A DNA stretch of 54,734 bases from Vicinamibacterales bacterium (lineage in GTDB: Bacteria; Acidobacteriota; Vicinamibacteria; Vicinamibacterales; UBA2999). This document shows positions 32,638 to 40,581 of this stretch, piece by piece. The stretch spans positions 1 through 54,734 of the forward strand of contig JAUXWO010000110.1 in NCBI GenBank assembly GCA_030680175.1. The letters run 5' to 3'. The translations under genes and the position numbers were made by a program. Position 1 is the first letter of the stretch. Each line of letters starts with the position of its first letter. Under the pieces are notes generated by a model. It worked only from the letters and a program-made list of their open reading frames with translations, was not told the origin of the DNA and searched no databases.

Positions 32638-33156
32638 ACGACGGTGGTGATTCGGCGTGCGACGGTCGAGGATGCAGCGGCCGTGGCCGCGCTGGCGGAG
32701 CAGACGTTCCGCGAGACGTTTGCTGACGGCAACAACGCCGCTGACATGGACGCGCACTGCATGCGCGCGTACTCGCCGGCGCAGCAGCGGCTCGAGATCG
32801 CCGATCCCGCCATCGATACCCTCGTCGCCGAGGTCGCAGAGGGCGTCCTCGCGGGGTACGCCATGGTGCGCGGCGGCGGCGCCGCCGCCGCGGTCCAGGG
32901 GCCGGCGCCGATCGAACTCTGGCGCATCTACGTCGATCGCGTGCATCACGGCCGTGGCGTCGCGCAGGCGCTGATGACCGCCTGCGTCGAGGCGGCGCGC
33001 GCTCGCGGAGGCCTCACGCTCTGGCTGGGCGTCTGGGAGCAGAACCCGAGGGCGCAGGCGTTCTACCGCAAGCTGGGGTTCGTTGATGTGGGGGCGCACG
33101 TCTTCATGCTCGGCGACGACCGCCAGACCGATCGCGTGATGGCCCGCGCCCTCTGA
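32599..33156 (+). CDS. GNAT family N-acetyltransferase
   Basis: The product is up to 185 residues. The GNAT core is clear: VIRRATVEDAAAVAALAEQT, IELWRIYVDRVHHGRGVAQA (acetyl-CoA loop) and LWLGVWEQNPRAQAFYRKLG. The start is uncertain. GTG 32599 overlaps the MOSC stop but lies in the tandem repeat and gives a non-family N-terminus ([12 protein letters not shown]). GTG 32644 or 32647 would begin directly at the domain. The first is listed because of coupling. Confidence 0.85.
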   Translation: MNGGQWTVDGERGTTVVIRRATVEDAAAVAALAEQTFRETFADGNNAADMDAHCMRAYSPAQQRLEIADPAIDTLVAEVAEGVLAGYAMVRGGGAAAAVQGPAPIELWRIYVDRVHHGRGVAQALMTACVEAARARGGLTLWLGVWEQNPRAQAFYRKLGFVDVGAHVFMLGDDRQTDRVMARAL

Positions 33157-33270
33157 ACGCATCGACGCCCGTCTCGTCTCCCACCCCGGGGATCCCCTCA
33201 GCCCGCGTGGGCGTCCTAGCCTCGCGGGTGATCGCGTGCAGGCGCAATGGTCGTTCCCCGTGGAGGTCCC

Positions 33271-33834
33271 GTGAGCGGCGACGAGAGAGTGCCCGCCTGG
33301 GCGCGGCGCGGGCGGGCGGGGTGGACGCACACCGGCGCCGCGCGCCCACCGTGTGCCATCGCGCCCGGCCCAGGACAGGAGTCCGTGTGGGACTACCCGC
33401 GGCCGCCGGTGATCGTGCGCGACACGCGCGAGGTGATCATTCGCATCGGCGCGCATGAGCTCGCCCGCTCGCGGCGCGCGGTGCGGATCCTTGAGACCGC
33501 CAGCGCGCCAACGTTCTACCTGCCGCCGGACGATCTGCGGCGGGACTGGCTGGAGCCGGGGGAGGGTCATTCCCACTGCGAGTGGAAGGGCGAGGCGTGG
33601 TACTGGACCGTGGTCGCGCCGGGGCAGCGCCTCCCGCGTGCCGTGTGGTCGTATCCACACCCGTTTCCGGAGTTCGCGTCGATCGGCGGCTGGTTCTCCT
33701 GCTACCCGTCGATGCTCGAGTGCCTGGTCGATGGCGTCCGTGCCCAGCCGCAGGCGGGCGGGTTCTACGGCGGCTGGGTCACTCCTGAGGTCGTAGGCCC
33801 GTTCAAGGGCGCCCCCGGCACCGCCGGCTGGTAG
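33271..33834 (+). CDS. DUF427 domain protein
   Basis: The product is 187 residues. It carries two DUF427-like strand patterns: VIVRDTREVIIRIGAHELAR with TFYLPPDDLRRDWL, then the HCEWKGEAWYWTVV strand and VWSYPHPFPEFASIGGWFSC. The C-terminal tail ends GGWVTPEVVGPFKGAPGTAG. Function is unknown. GTG at 33271 follows TGGAGGTCC and is preferred over the in-frame ATG at 33247. Confidence 0.88.
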   Translation: MSGDERVPAWARRGRAGWTHTGAARPPCAIAPGPGQESVWDYPRPPVIVRDTREVIIRIGAHELARSRRAVRILETASAPTFYLPPDDLRRDWLEPGEGHSHCEWKGEAWYWTVVAPGQRLPRAVWSYPHPFPEFASIGGWFSCYPSMLECLVDGVRAQPQAGGFYGGWVTPEVVGPFKGAPGTAGW

Positions 33835-33838
33835 CCCT

Positions 33839-33883
33839 GGGGTCAGATCTTGAATCTGAGCGCAAGGATCAAGATCTGACCCC
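33839..33883. repeat. 45-bp palindromic repeat, copy 1
   Basis: Arms GGGGTCAGATCTTGA and TCAAGATCTGACCCC, perfect over 15 bp, enclose a 15-base loop ATCTGAGCGCAAGGA. The second copy at 35488 has identical arms and the reversed loop. It begins 5 bases after the DUF427 stop. Confidence 0.92.
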
Positions 33884-33940
33884 AGGTTTCTGATCCCAGG
33901 TTTCGCCACCAGGTTTCCCAGATCTGACCCCAAGTTTCGT
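33881..33940 (+). repeat. CCAGGTTTC direct repeats
   Basis: CCCAGGTTTC, CCCAGGTTTC, ACCAGGTTTC and CCCAAGTTTC occur at short, unequal spacing right after the palindrome, together with a second half arm (CAGATCTGACCCC). They look like a decayed array of the same element family, directly upstream of the serine-hydrolase gene. Confidence 0.75.
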
Positions 33941-33966
33941 TCATAATCCCGGCTGGAGGTGGTCTG

Positions 33967-35484
33967 ATGCGAAGCCACGTGCCCGCTCGGGTGGCAGTTA
34001 TTGCGATGCTCTCGCTCGGGGTGGCCGCGTGCCGCTCTGACCCGCCGGCGGCGCCGGATGCCGCCGCGCCCGACCGCGTGACCGAAGCGCTCGTCGCCCG
34101 CGCCGCGGCGCGGGAACTCGACACCCCCTACGTCCCCCCTCCCGGCGACCCGCTCGAGCACCACACGTCGGGGTTCGCCAAGATCATGTGCTCGGCCGTG
34201 TTCATCACCGGCCTCGATCCCGACTTCGCCGCCGAGCACGTCGGCTACTTCACCAGCCCGTACGCCGAACGCGCCAAGGTGGGGAAGCCGGAGGTGGACC
34301 GCGAGGCGCGCGAGGTCCGCATCACGCTCCCAAATGGGGTGACCCGCGTGGCGCGCCACCTCGGCGACCAGGGGTGCGTGACCCTGCCGATCGGCGCCAC
34401 TGACGTCTCCTTCACGCCGGTGCCCGTGCCCCGCAACCTGCCCGACCCCGCCGAGTCGCCCTGGCCGATGGGCGACGTGCTGCCGCCGCATCCGCTGCCG
34501 GCGGAACTGGATGCCGCCAAAGTCCAGCAGGCGGTGGAGGCGGCGTTCGACCCGGCCGACGCACACACGGCCGCCTTCGTCGTCACCTGGCGCGGCCGGA
34601 TTATCGGCGAACGCTACGGCGAGGGGATTACCGAGACGACGCCGCTCGAGAGTTGGTCGATGGGGAAGAGCGTCACGTCCACGCTCATGGGCGTGCTGAT
34701 CCAGCGCGGCGTGTATGAACTGTGGCAGCCGGCGCCGATTCCCGAGTGGCAGGAGCCGGGCGACCCGCGCGCGCAGATCCGCATCGGCGACATCCTGCAG
34801 ATGTCGAGCGGCATCCGTATCAGCGCGCCCGGCGATCCTGACTTCGATCCCGCGCGCGGGTATCCTGATCACCTGTACCTCTACACCGGCAGCGTGAACT
34901 CATTCACCTATGCGGCCACGCGTCCGCAGCAGTGGCCGCCCGCGAGCGTGGGCCGCTACCGCAACACCGATCCGGTGCTCATCAACTACCTCAATCGCCT
35001 CGGCATCGAGTCGCTCGGCGAGGAGTACCTGACGTTTCCACAGCGCGCGCTCTTCGACAAGATCGGCGTGCGGACGATGGTGATGGAGACCGACCCGTTC
35101 GGCAACTTCCTGACGCAGGGCTACGAGTTCGCGTCGGGGCGTGACTGGGCGCGGCTCGGCAACCTGTACCTCCAGGACGGGGTGTGGGAGGGGGAGCGCC
35201 TGCTGCCCGAAGGCTACGTGGACTTCGTGAGCACGCTCGCCCCGGCGTGGAAGGCCGATGGCCGGCCGATCTACGGCGGGTTCTTCTGGCTGAACGGCAC
35301 GGGCACGTTCCCGGTGCCGATCGCGGCGTACTACATGGCGGGCGCCGGCGGCCAGACGACGCTCATCGTGCCCTCGCACGATCTTGTCGTCGTGCGTCTG
35401 GGCCACTTCAAGGGCGCGCAGGCAGGCGGCCAGGCGCTGCGCCGCGCGCTGGCCCTGCTGATGGAGGCCGTACCCGCTCGGTGA
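33967..35484 (+). CDS. Beta-lactamase-class-C-like serine hydrolase, lipoprotein
   Basis: The product is 505 residues. The N-terminus ends in a lipobox LGVAAC, so it is probably a lipoprotein. Residues 60-165 are a family-specific N-terminal domain. The hydrolase part holds SMGK (S231, K234) as the SxxK nucleophile motif, YRNTD as the YxN-type motif, and AGAGGQTTLIV near the C-terminal triad position. Such proteins are esterases, peptidases or beta-lactamases; the substrate is unknown. The ATG follows GGAGGTGG. It is flanked on both sides by the 45-bp palindromes. Confidence 0.9.
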   Translation: MRSHVPARVAVIAMLSLGVAACRSDPPAAPDAAAPDRVTEALVARAAARELDTPYVPPPGDPLEHHTSGFAKIMCSAVFITGLDPDFAAEHVGYFTSPYAERAKVGKPEVDREAREVRITLPNGVTRVARHLGDQGCVTLPIGATDVSFTPVPVPRNLPDPAESPWPMGDVLPPHPLPAELDAAKVQQAVEAAFDPADAHTAAFVVTWRGRIIGERYGEGITETTPLESWSMGKSVTSTLMGVLIQRGVYELWQPAPIPEWQEPGDPRAQIRIGDILQMSSGIRISAPGDPDFDPARGYPDHLYLYTGSVNSFTYAATRPQQWPPASVGRYRNTDPVLINYLNRLGIESLGEEYLTFPQRALFDKIGVRTMVMETDPFGNFLTQGYEFASGRDWARLGNLYLQDGVWEGERLLPEGYVDFVSTLAPAWKADGRPIYGGFFWLNGTGTFPVPIAAYYMAGAGGQTTLIVPSHDLVVVRLGHFKGAQAGGQALRRALALLMEAVPAR

Positions 35485-35487
35485 GCA

Positions 35488-35532
35488 GGGGTCAGATCTT
35501 GATCCTTGCGCTCAGAATCAAGATCTGACCCC
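35488..35532. repeat. 45-bp palindromic repeat, copy 2 (opposite loop orientation)
   Basis: It has the same 15-bp arms as copy 1. The loop TCCTTGCGCTCAGAA is the reverse complement of copy 1's loop with one difference. It lies 3 bases after the serine-hydrolase stop. Confidence 0.92.
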
Positions 35533-35548
35533 TGGGGATGCGCGAAAA

Positions 35549-35995
35549 GTGAAGACACTGCACGATCCGGTTGAACGAACTGCGATCCTTGACCGGTTAG
35601 CCACGCTGACGCCGGAATCCCCGCGGCAGTGGGGGACGATGACGGTCGGGGCGATGGTGGGGCACCTGTGCGCGGCGGCGGAGATGGCGCTCGGCGACCT
35701 GCCGACGCGGCCGAAGGGTCCCCGCGCGTTCCAGCACTTCCCGCTCAAGCACCTCGTGCTCTACGTCCTGCCGTTTCCGAAGGGCGCGCCGACCGCGCGC
35801 GAACTCGTCGTCCCGGCCTCCGGCGACGTCGAGGCCGGCGTCCAGCGCCTGCGCGACCTCGTCGAGCGCATCGGCACCACGCCCCTCGACGTGCCCGGCC
35901 CGTCCCATCCGCTGTTCGGGCCGCTGTCGACGCGCGAGTGGGGCCGGCTCGCGCGCAAGCACATGGATCACCACCTCCGGCAGTTCGGCCTCTGA
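35549..35995 (+). CDS. DUF1569 (DinB-like) protein
   Basis: The product is 148 residues. Pattern: RLATLTPESPRQWGTMTVGA, MVGHLCAAAEMALGD with the first metal-type His, and the C-terminal RKHMDHHLRQFG with two more. These three histidine positions are typical of the DinB/YfiT-like four-helix fold. Activity is unknown; possible metal-dependent thiol transferase. The GTG at 35549 begins 16 bases after palindrome copy 2. Confidence 0.88.
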   Translation: MKTLHDPVERTAILDRLATLTPESPRQWGTMTVGAMVGHLCAAAEMALGDLPTRPKGPRAFQHFPLKHLVLYVLPFPKGAPTARELVVPASGDVEAGVQRLRDLVERIGTTPLDVPGPSHPLFGPLSTREWGRLARKHMDHHLRQFGL

Positions 35996-35999
35996 CAAT

Positions 36000-36127
36000 C
36001 CGCAGATTACGAAGATTACGCAGAGGCCCCTTGGTCCTGCGTTCTCTGTGTGGGCCGGTGCCGTCACACGTGACGTCGGGGCCCCTCGCGTCGCTCGGCG
36101 AAATCCGCGAAATCCGCGAAATCCGTG
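36000..36127. repeat. Low-complexity intergenic repeats (GATTACG, GAAATCCGC)
   Basis: Between convergent genes. GCAGATTACGAAGATTACGC (36003-36022) and a run of three to four GAAATCC(G) units (36100-36125). No gene. Confidence 0.75.
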
Positions 36128-36134
36128 GATGGTG

Positions 36135-37703
36135 TCAGACGTCGGCCTGGACGCCACGCGGCGTGAGCCACACCTCAAGGCGGCCGAGCAGCGCATCCGC
36201 GACGACGGCGAGGATCGCGGCGGGGATCGCCCCCGACAGGATCAAGCGCGTGTCGTTCAAGTACAGGCCCGTGACGATGGGCTCGCCGAGGCCGCCGGCG
36301 CCGATGAAGGCCGCCAGCGTGGCGACGCCGATGCTGATCACCGTCGCCGTGCGCACCCCGGCCATGATCGTGCGCGTGGCAAGCGGCAACTGCACGCGGA
36401 AGAGAATCTGCCGCGGCGTGAGGCCGATGCCGACCGCCGCATCGAGCAGTTCCGGCGAGATGCTCCGCAGGCCGGTGTGCGTGTTGCGCAGGATGGGCAG
36501 CACCGCGTAGAGGAAGAGCGCCACGATCGCCGATCGCACCGACAGGCCGAGCCCGGGAATCGCGATCATGAACGCGAGCAGCGCCAGGCTCGGAATGGTC
36601 TGCACGATGCCCGCCGCTCCGAGCGCGATGCGCTCCGCCACGCGGTGGCGCGCCACGGCGATGCCGAGCGGCACGGCCACCAGCACCGCCAGCAGGACGG
36701 CCGCCAGGCTCAACTGCAGATGGCGCCAGCCGAGGCGCAGCGTGTCGTCCCAGCGTCCCAGCATGAAGGCGACGACGCCGTCGCGCCCGGCGCCGGGGTC
36801 CACGTCGAGCGCCTCGTCGGCGTCGATGAGGCCTTCGGCCACCAGGAAGCCGCGGGCCACCTCGCGGAAGTCGCGCCCGCGCTCTTCGACCGCGTGGTTG
36901 AGTTCGATCATCACGCGGTCCGGCAGGCGGAAGGCGAGCCGCTCGAAGAGCGCCCCGAGCTCGGGGTGCGCGCGCAACGTCTCGCCGCGCAGCACCGGCG
37001 CCGCGTTGTAGGGCGGGAAGAAGCCGCGGTCGTCCTCGAGCACCCGCAGCGGATACCGCAGCAGCTTGCCGTCGGTCGTGTAGGCGTCGATCACGTCGAT
37101 GGCACCGCCGGCGATGGCCTCGTACGCCAGGCCGTGCTCCATGGCCCGCACCCCCGCGAATGCGAGTCCGTAGAACGGCCCGAGCCCGAGCCAGCCATCG
37201 TCGCGGTTCACGAACTCGATGCTGAAGCCGGCGCGGAGCGACGCGGCGTGGGGGATGAGGTCGGAGATGGTGCGGACGTCGAGCGCGGCCGCCTGCTCCT
37301 CGCGCATCGCCAGCGCGTAGCTGTTGTTGAGCCCGAACGGCGGCAGCCACTCGAGGTCGTACCGCTCGCGGAAGCGCGACTGCACATGGAGGAACGCGCG
37401 CAGCCGGTCGTCGATGCGGTCCGTCTCGTTCAGGATGATCGACCACGCCGTGCCGGTGTACTCGGGGTAGAGATCGATCTCCCCCCGCTCGATCGCCGTG
37501 AAGCAGACGAGCGTCCCCCCGAGTCCGCTCCGGTGATCCACCTCGATTTCGGTATGCGCCTCGATGAGCAGCGCCATGATCTCGCCGAGGATGCGCGACT
37601 CCGTGAAGTTCTTGGAGCCGATGACGAGGCGCGCGTCCTGACGCGCGGACGCCGGCAGAGGCATCACAAACACGAAGATCACGAAGGCCACGACGACACG
37701 CAC
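36135..37703 (-). CDS. ABC transporter substrate-binding/permease fusion, OpuC/EgtU type
   Basis: The product is 522 residues from GTG 37703, with a signal-like start (RVVVAFVIFVFVMPLPASAR). Residues 22-290 are an OpuAC-like binding domain: LVIGSKNFTESRILGEIMAL, GEIDLYPEYTGTAW, ALAMREEQAA, AIDVIDAYTTDGKL. Residues 315-515 are an OpuCB-like permease: LSLAAVLLAVLVAVPLGIAV, the QTIPSLALLAFM segment, FRVQLPLATRTIMAGVRTAT and IGAGGLGEPI. Known fused EgtU-type proteins have the permease first; here the binding domain is first. Ligands of the family are glycine betaine, choline, carnitine or ergothioneine. The start is uncertain: the frame runs to 37940, and the signal region is built of TTCGTG repeats. 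Last gene of a three-gene set. Confidence 0.88.
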   Translation of the reverse strand: MRVVVAFVIFVFVMPLPASARQDARLVIGSKNFTESRILGEIMALLIEAHTEIEVDHRSGLGGTLVCFTAIERGEIDLYPEYTGTAWSIILNETDRIDDRLRAFLHVQSRFRERYDLEWLPPFGLNNSYALAMREEQAAALDVRTISDLIPHAASLRAGFSIEFVNRDDGWLGLGPFYGLAFAGVRAMEHGLAYEAIAGGAIDVIDAYTTDGKLLRYPLRVLEDDRGFFPPYNAAPVLRGETLRAHPELGALFERLAFRLPDRVMIELNHAVEERGRDFREVARGFLVAEGLIDADEALDVDPGAGRDGVVAFMLGRWDDTLRLGWRHLQLSLAAVLLAVLVAVPLGIAVARHRVAERIALGAAGIVQTIPSLALLAFMIAIPGLGLSVRSAIVALFLYAVLPILRNTHTGLRSISPELLDAAVGIGLTPRQILFRVQLPLATRTIMAGVRTATVISIGVATLAAFIGAGGLGEPIVTGLYLNDTRLILSGAIPAAILAVVADALLGRLEVWLTPRGVQADV

Positions 37704-37800
37704 GAAGGACAGATGGAGGCGTCGTGGGGTCTCGGGGCGTAACGGCGCCACACACACGAAGTGCACGCAGGCGACGAAGGCACGTACGAAGAGCCAACGG
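37660..37800. repeat. CACGAA(GG) repeats, partly coding
   Basis: CACGAAGATCACGAAGGCCA, then CGCACGAAGGACAG, then ACGAAGTGCACGCAGGCGAC, then CGAAGGCACGTACGAAG. These are the same words that build the perfect hairpin at 41235. Read on the minus strand, the part at 37664-37703 encodes the Phe-Val-rich signal peptide of the transporter gene. Confidence 0.7.
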
Positions 37801-37903
37801 CCATGGTGCAGCCCGGTTCCAACACGGAACGCCACCGCGTCGTCGTCCGCAGCGGACCGCATCGTGACCGGCGTGACGAGGTCCTCCGGGCCTCGACGCG
37901 AGC

Positions 37904-38644
37904 TCACTGCGCTCTCCCGCTCAGGAAGCGTTCCACCCACGGTGTAGCGGGCGCCGACCGGAGCGCATCCGGGGTGCCGAGCTGCACGAGCTCGCCCTCG
38001 GAGAGCAGCGCCACACGGTCGCCGAGCAGGAACGCTTCGTCGAGGTCGTGGCTCACGAGCACCACGGTTTTCGCGACGAGCTTCTCGAGTTCGAGGAACT
38101 CGCGCTGCAGCTCCGTCCGCGTGATTGGGTCGAGCGCGCCGAACGGCTCGTCCATCAGCAGGATCTCGGGGTCGAGGGCGAGCGCGCGCGCCACGCCCAC
38201 GCGCTGACGCTGGCCGCCGGACAGCTCGCCGGGGTGGCGGTCGCGGAACTCGGCGGGCGGCAGGTGCACGAGTGCGAGCAGCTCGTTGACCCGCTGATCG
38301 ACCTCGGGCCGGCGCCAGCCCTCGATCTCGCAGAGCAGGCCCACGTTGCGCGCGACGGTCAGGTGGGGAAACAGCCCCCCGCTCTGCACGACGTAGCCCA
38401 TGCGCCGGCGCAGGCGCACCGGGTCGAGTCCCGCCGTGTCCTCGCCGCCCACCACGATGCGCCCCGACGAGGGTTCGATCAGCCGGTTGATCAGGCGCAG
38501 GGTCGTCGTCTTCCCGCAGCCGCTCGGCCCGAGCAGGGCCAGGGTCTCGCCCTTCCTGATCTCGAGGTCGAGGCCCTTCAGCGCGTACACGGGCTCGCCC
38601 GACGCGCGTGTGAACGTACGCGATGCCTGCTCCAGCCGGATCAC
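37904..38644 (-). CDS. ABC transporter ATP-binding protein, OpuCA/ProV type
   Basis: The product is 246 residues. Walker A GPSGCGKTTT, Q-loop YVVQSGGLFPHLTV, signature LSGGQRQRVGVARAL, Walker B ILLMDEPFGALD and switch VLVSHDLDEA are all intact. There are no C-terminal CBS domains, so osmosensing of the OpuA kind is unlikely. The GTG start overlaps the TGA of the methyltransferase gene (GTGA), so the three genes are translationally linked. It energises the permease fusion encoded next. Confidence 0.93.
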   Translation of the reverse strand: MIRLEQASRTFTRASGEPVYALKGLDLEIRKGETLALLGPSGCGKTTTLRLINRLIEPSSGRIVVGGEDTAGLDPVRLRRRMGYVVQSGGLFPHLTVARNVGLLCEIEGWRRPEVDQRVNELLALVHLPPAEFRDRHPGELSGGQRQRVGVARALALDPEILLMDEPFGALDPITRTELQREFLELEKLVAKTVVLVSHDLDEAFLLGDRVALLSEGELVQLGTPDALRSAPATPWVERFLSGRAQ

Positions 38645-40311
38645 ACCGCGCCCTGTGGGTCGTCGTCGCGCACGAGTTCGTTCAGGGAGAACCAGTGGCG
38701 CGTGTCGAACCACTGGCGGGTCAACCGGAGGCCGGCCATCCGCGCGAGCGTGGCGATCTGCGCCGGCTCGTATTTGCGCGAGATGCCGACCTGCACGGGC
38801 TGGCCGGGCTCGAGATGCACCTCGAGTTCGAGCTTGCGGATCCACGTGTGCTGCGGCGCGGTCGGAGCGATGCGCAGGCTCATGCGGCGCGTGCGCAGCC
38901 CCTCGTAGGGCGCCTCGATCTCGTACGTGGAGGACAGCTCGAAGACCCGCGGGTCGAAGTCGGCGCCGAGGTGCTCGTTGATGCGGCGCAGCATGTGAAC
39001 GAAGAAGGAGCGGCACCATTCCTCCTCGTTGTAGGCGCGCTCGAGCACGCCCTCGTCCTTGTGCAGGTCGATGCCGACGACGAAGCGGTCGCCGGGGTTG
39101 AGCCGCGTGCGGAGCCGGTCGAGGAACGCCACGGTGTCCGCGATGGTATCGAGGTTGCCGATGGACGAGCCGAAGAAGAACACGAGCTTGGGCTCGCCGA
39201 TGGGGAGGCCGGGGAGGATCTCCTCGAACAGGCCATGGCGCGGCTCCACCTGGACGCGGTCGCCGAACAGCTGCCGCACCTCCGCGGTCGTGGACTTGAG
39301 GGCGCCGGGCGAGACGTCGATCGGGATGTAGCGCACCGGGCCGCCGCGCGCGACCGCGGCGCGCAGCACGTGGCGGATCTTGCGCGCGGATCCGCAGCCG
39401 AGCTCGACGATAAGCGGCTCGCCGCCGACGATCTCGGCCGCGTGATCGCGGAGGATCTCCTCCTCGCAGTCGGTCAGGTAGTAGCCGGGGGTCTGCGTGT
39501 AGCGCTCGTAGAGCCGGGACGCCGCCGAGTCCCAGATCCACGCGTGGTCGATCTTCTTCACCCAGTCGTCGCCGGTGAGCGCTTCGCGGATCGCCTCCTC
39601 GAAGCCGTCCTCCACCTCGGCCTCCACGTCCCCGGTGACGCGGTAGCACCACACCTGGAACATGGCCTCGGGGTCCTTGTGCGGCAGGTACGGAAGCGGG
39701 TCGGTGCACTCGAGCAGCCGCCATGCGCCGCGCGCCTCGAGCGCCTCCATGCGGCTGCGGACGCCCATGGCGTCGGCCGCGTGGAAGTCGGTGCGCATCG
39801 TGAAGGCGACGACGCCGCCGGATCGCACGAGCCGCACAATCTCGTCGAGGGTCTCGGCCGGCGCCTGGCCGAAGGAGAACACGCCGACGAGCACCGCCGC
39901 GTCGAAGCTGCCCGCCGCGAACGCATCGAGCGGCACCGAGAGGTCGGCCACGACCGTCTCGCGGTAGATCCCCTTGCCGCGCGCCACCTTCAGCATGTCG
40001 TCGCTCAGGTCGACGCCGACCAGCCGGCGGAAGCCGAGCGCATGCAGCGCCTCGCCGGCCGCGCCCGTCCCCGCCCCCGCGTCGAGCACGCGCGCCATGT
40101 CGTGGCGTGTCGTGTGGCGCGCCAGCACGTCGGCGGTCAGCCGATGGCCGAAGAAGCCGACCTTCTCGTGGTCCGCGTCATACGTGCGCGCCCAGTCGGC
40201 GTAGAGGCGCTGAAGGTCTTCGCGGGTGCGTGCCTCGTAGGCACGCTTCCAGATGGCGTCGAGGTGCGTGTCGGTGGAGTCGTCGACGGGGGTGTCCTGT
40301 GGCTGGCGCAT
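38641..40311 (-). CDS. SAM methyltransferase fused to EgtD-like N-methyltransferase
   Basis: The product is 556 residues. Residues 20-225 are a class I methyltransferase: TYDADHEKVGFFGHRLTADV, VLDAGAGTGAAGEAL, LVGVDLSDDML, VLVGVFSFGQAP. Residues 268-545 are an EgtD-like (Methyltransf_33) domain: YYLTDCEEEIL, VELGCGSARKIR, YIPIDVSPGAL, FFFGSSIGNLD (N386), GIDLHKDEGVLERAYNEEEW (Y427). In histidine-specific EgtD the later motif is TEISxKF; here it is VGISRKY, so the glutamate that contacts the imidazole (E282 in the mycobacterial enzyme) is G509. The substrate is therefore probably not histidine. The ATG at 40311 has GGGAG 6 bases upstream. The stop overlaps the ABC ATPase start. Confidence 0.9.
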   Translation of the reverse strand: MRQPQDTPVDDSTDTHLDAIWKRAYEARTREDLQRLYADWARTYDADHEKVGFFGHRLTADVLARHTTRHDMARVLDAGAGTGAAGEALHALGFRRLVGVDLSDDMLKVARGKGIYRETVVADLSVPLDAFAAGSFDAAVLVGVFSFGQAPAETLDEIVRLVRSGGVVAFTMRTDFHAADAMGVRSRMEALEARGAWRLLECTDPLPYLPHKDPEAMFQVWCYRVTGDVEAEVEDGFEEAIREALTGDDWVKKIDHAWIWDSAASRLYERYTQTPGYYLTDCEEEILRDHAAEIVGGEPLIVELGCGSARKIRHVLRAAVARGGPVRYIPIDVSPGALKSTTAEVRQLFGDRVQVEPRHGLFEEILPGLPIGEPKLVFFFGSSIGNLDTIADTVAFLDRLRTRLNPGDRFVVGIDLHKDEGVLERAYNEEEWCRSFFVHMLRRINEHLGADFDPRVFELSSTYEIEAPYEGLRTRRMSLRIAPTAPQHTWIRKLELEVHLEPGQPVQVGISRKYEPAQIATLARMAGLRLTRQWFDTRHWFSLNELVRDDDPQGAV

Positions 40312-40581
40312 GGGTCTCCCTGTGAGACGACGCGCGCTCCCGACGCCGGTGTGGGCGAGAGCGCGGCGCACGTCTTGAATCGTTCCCGCCCTGTCGTGGG
40401 GTGGCGGGGATACACGGTGGCCGCGTGGCGGCCCGAGGCGGCGGCGGGCAGTGGCGCCGGCCGTGATCCGCAAGGCAGAAGGTGGCTCGTCACTTGCGTG
40501 GATGAGCCGGATCAGCTGCGATCGAAACAGATCGGGCGCCGAGATGCAAGCCCATCCGTTCAGGGCCAGTAGAATGCTGGG

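Noticed and set aside
33839-33883. 45-bp palindrome as an intrinsic terminator of the DUF427 gene
   Set aside because: There is no T-tract, and a second copy with reversed loop occurs nearby, which fits a repeat element better; a terminator side effect remains possible.
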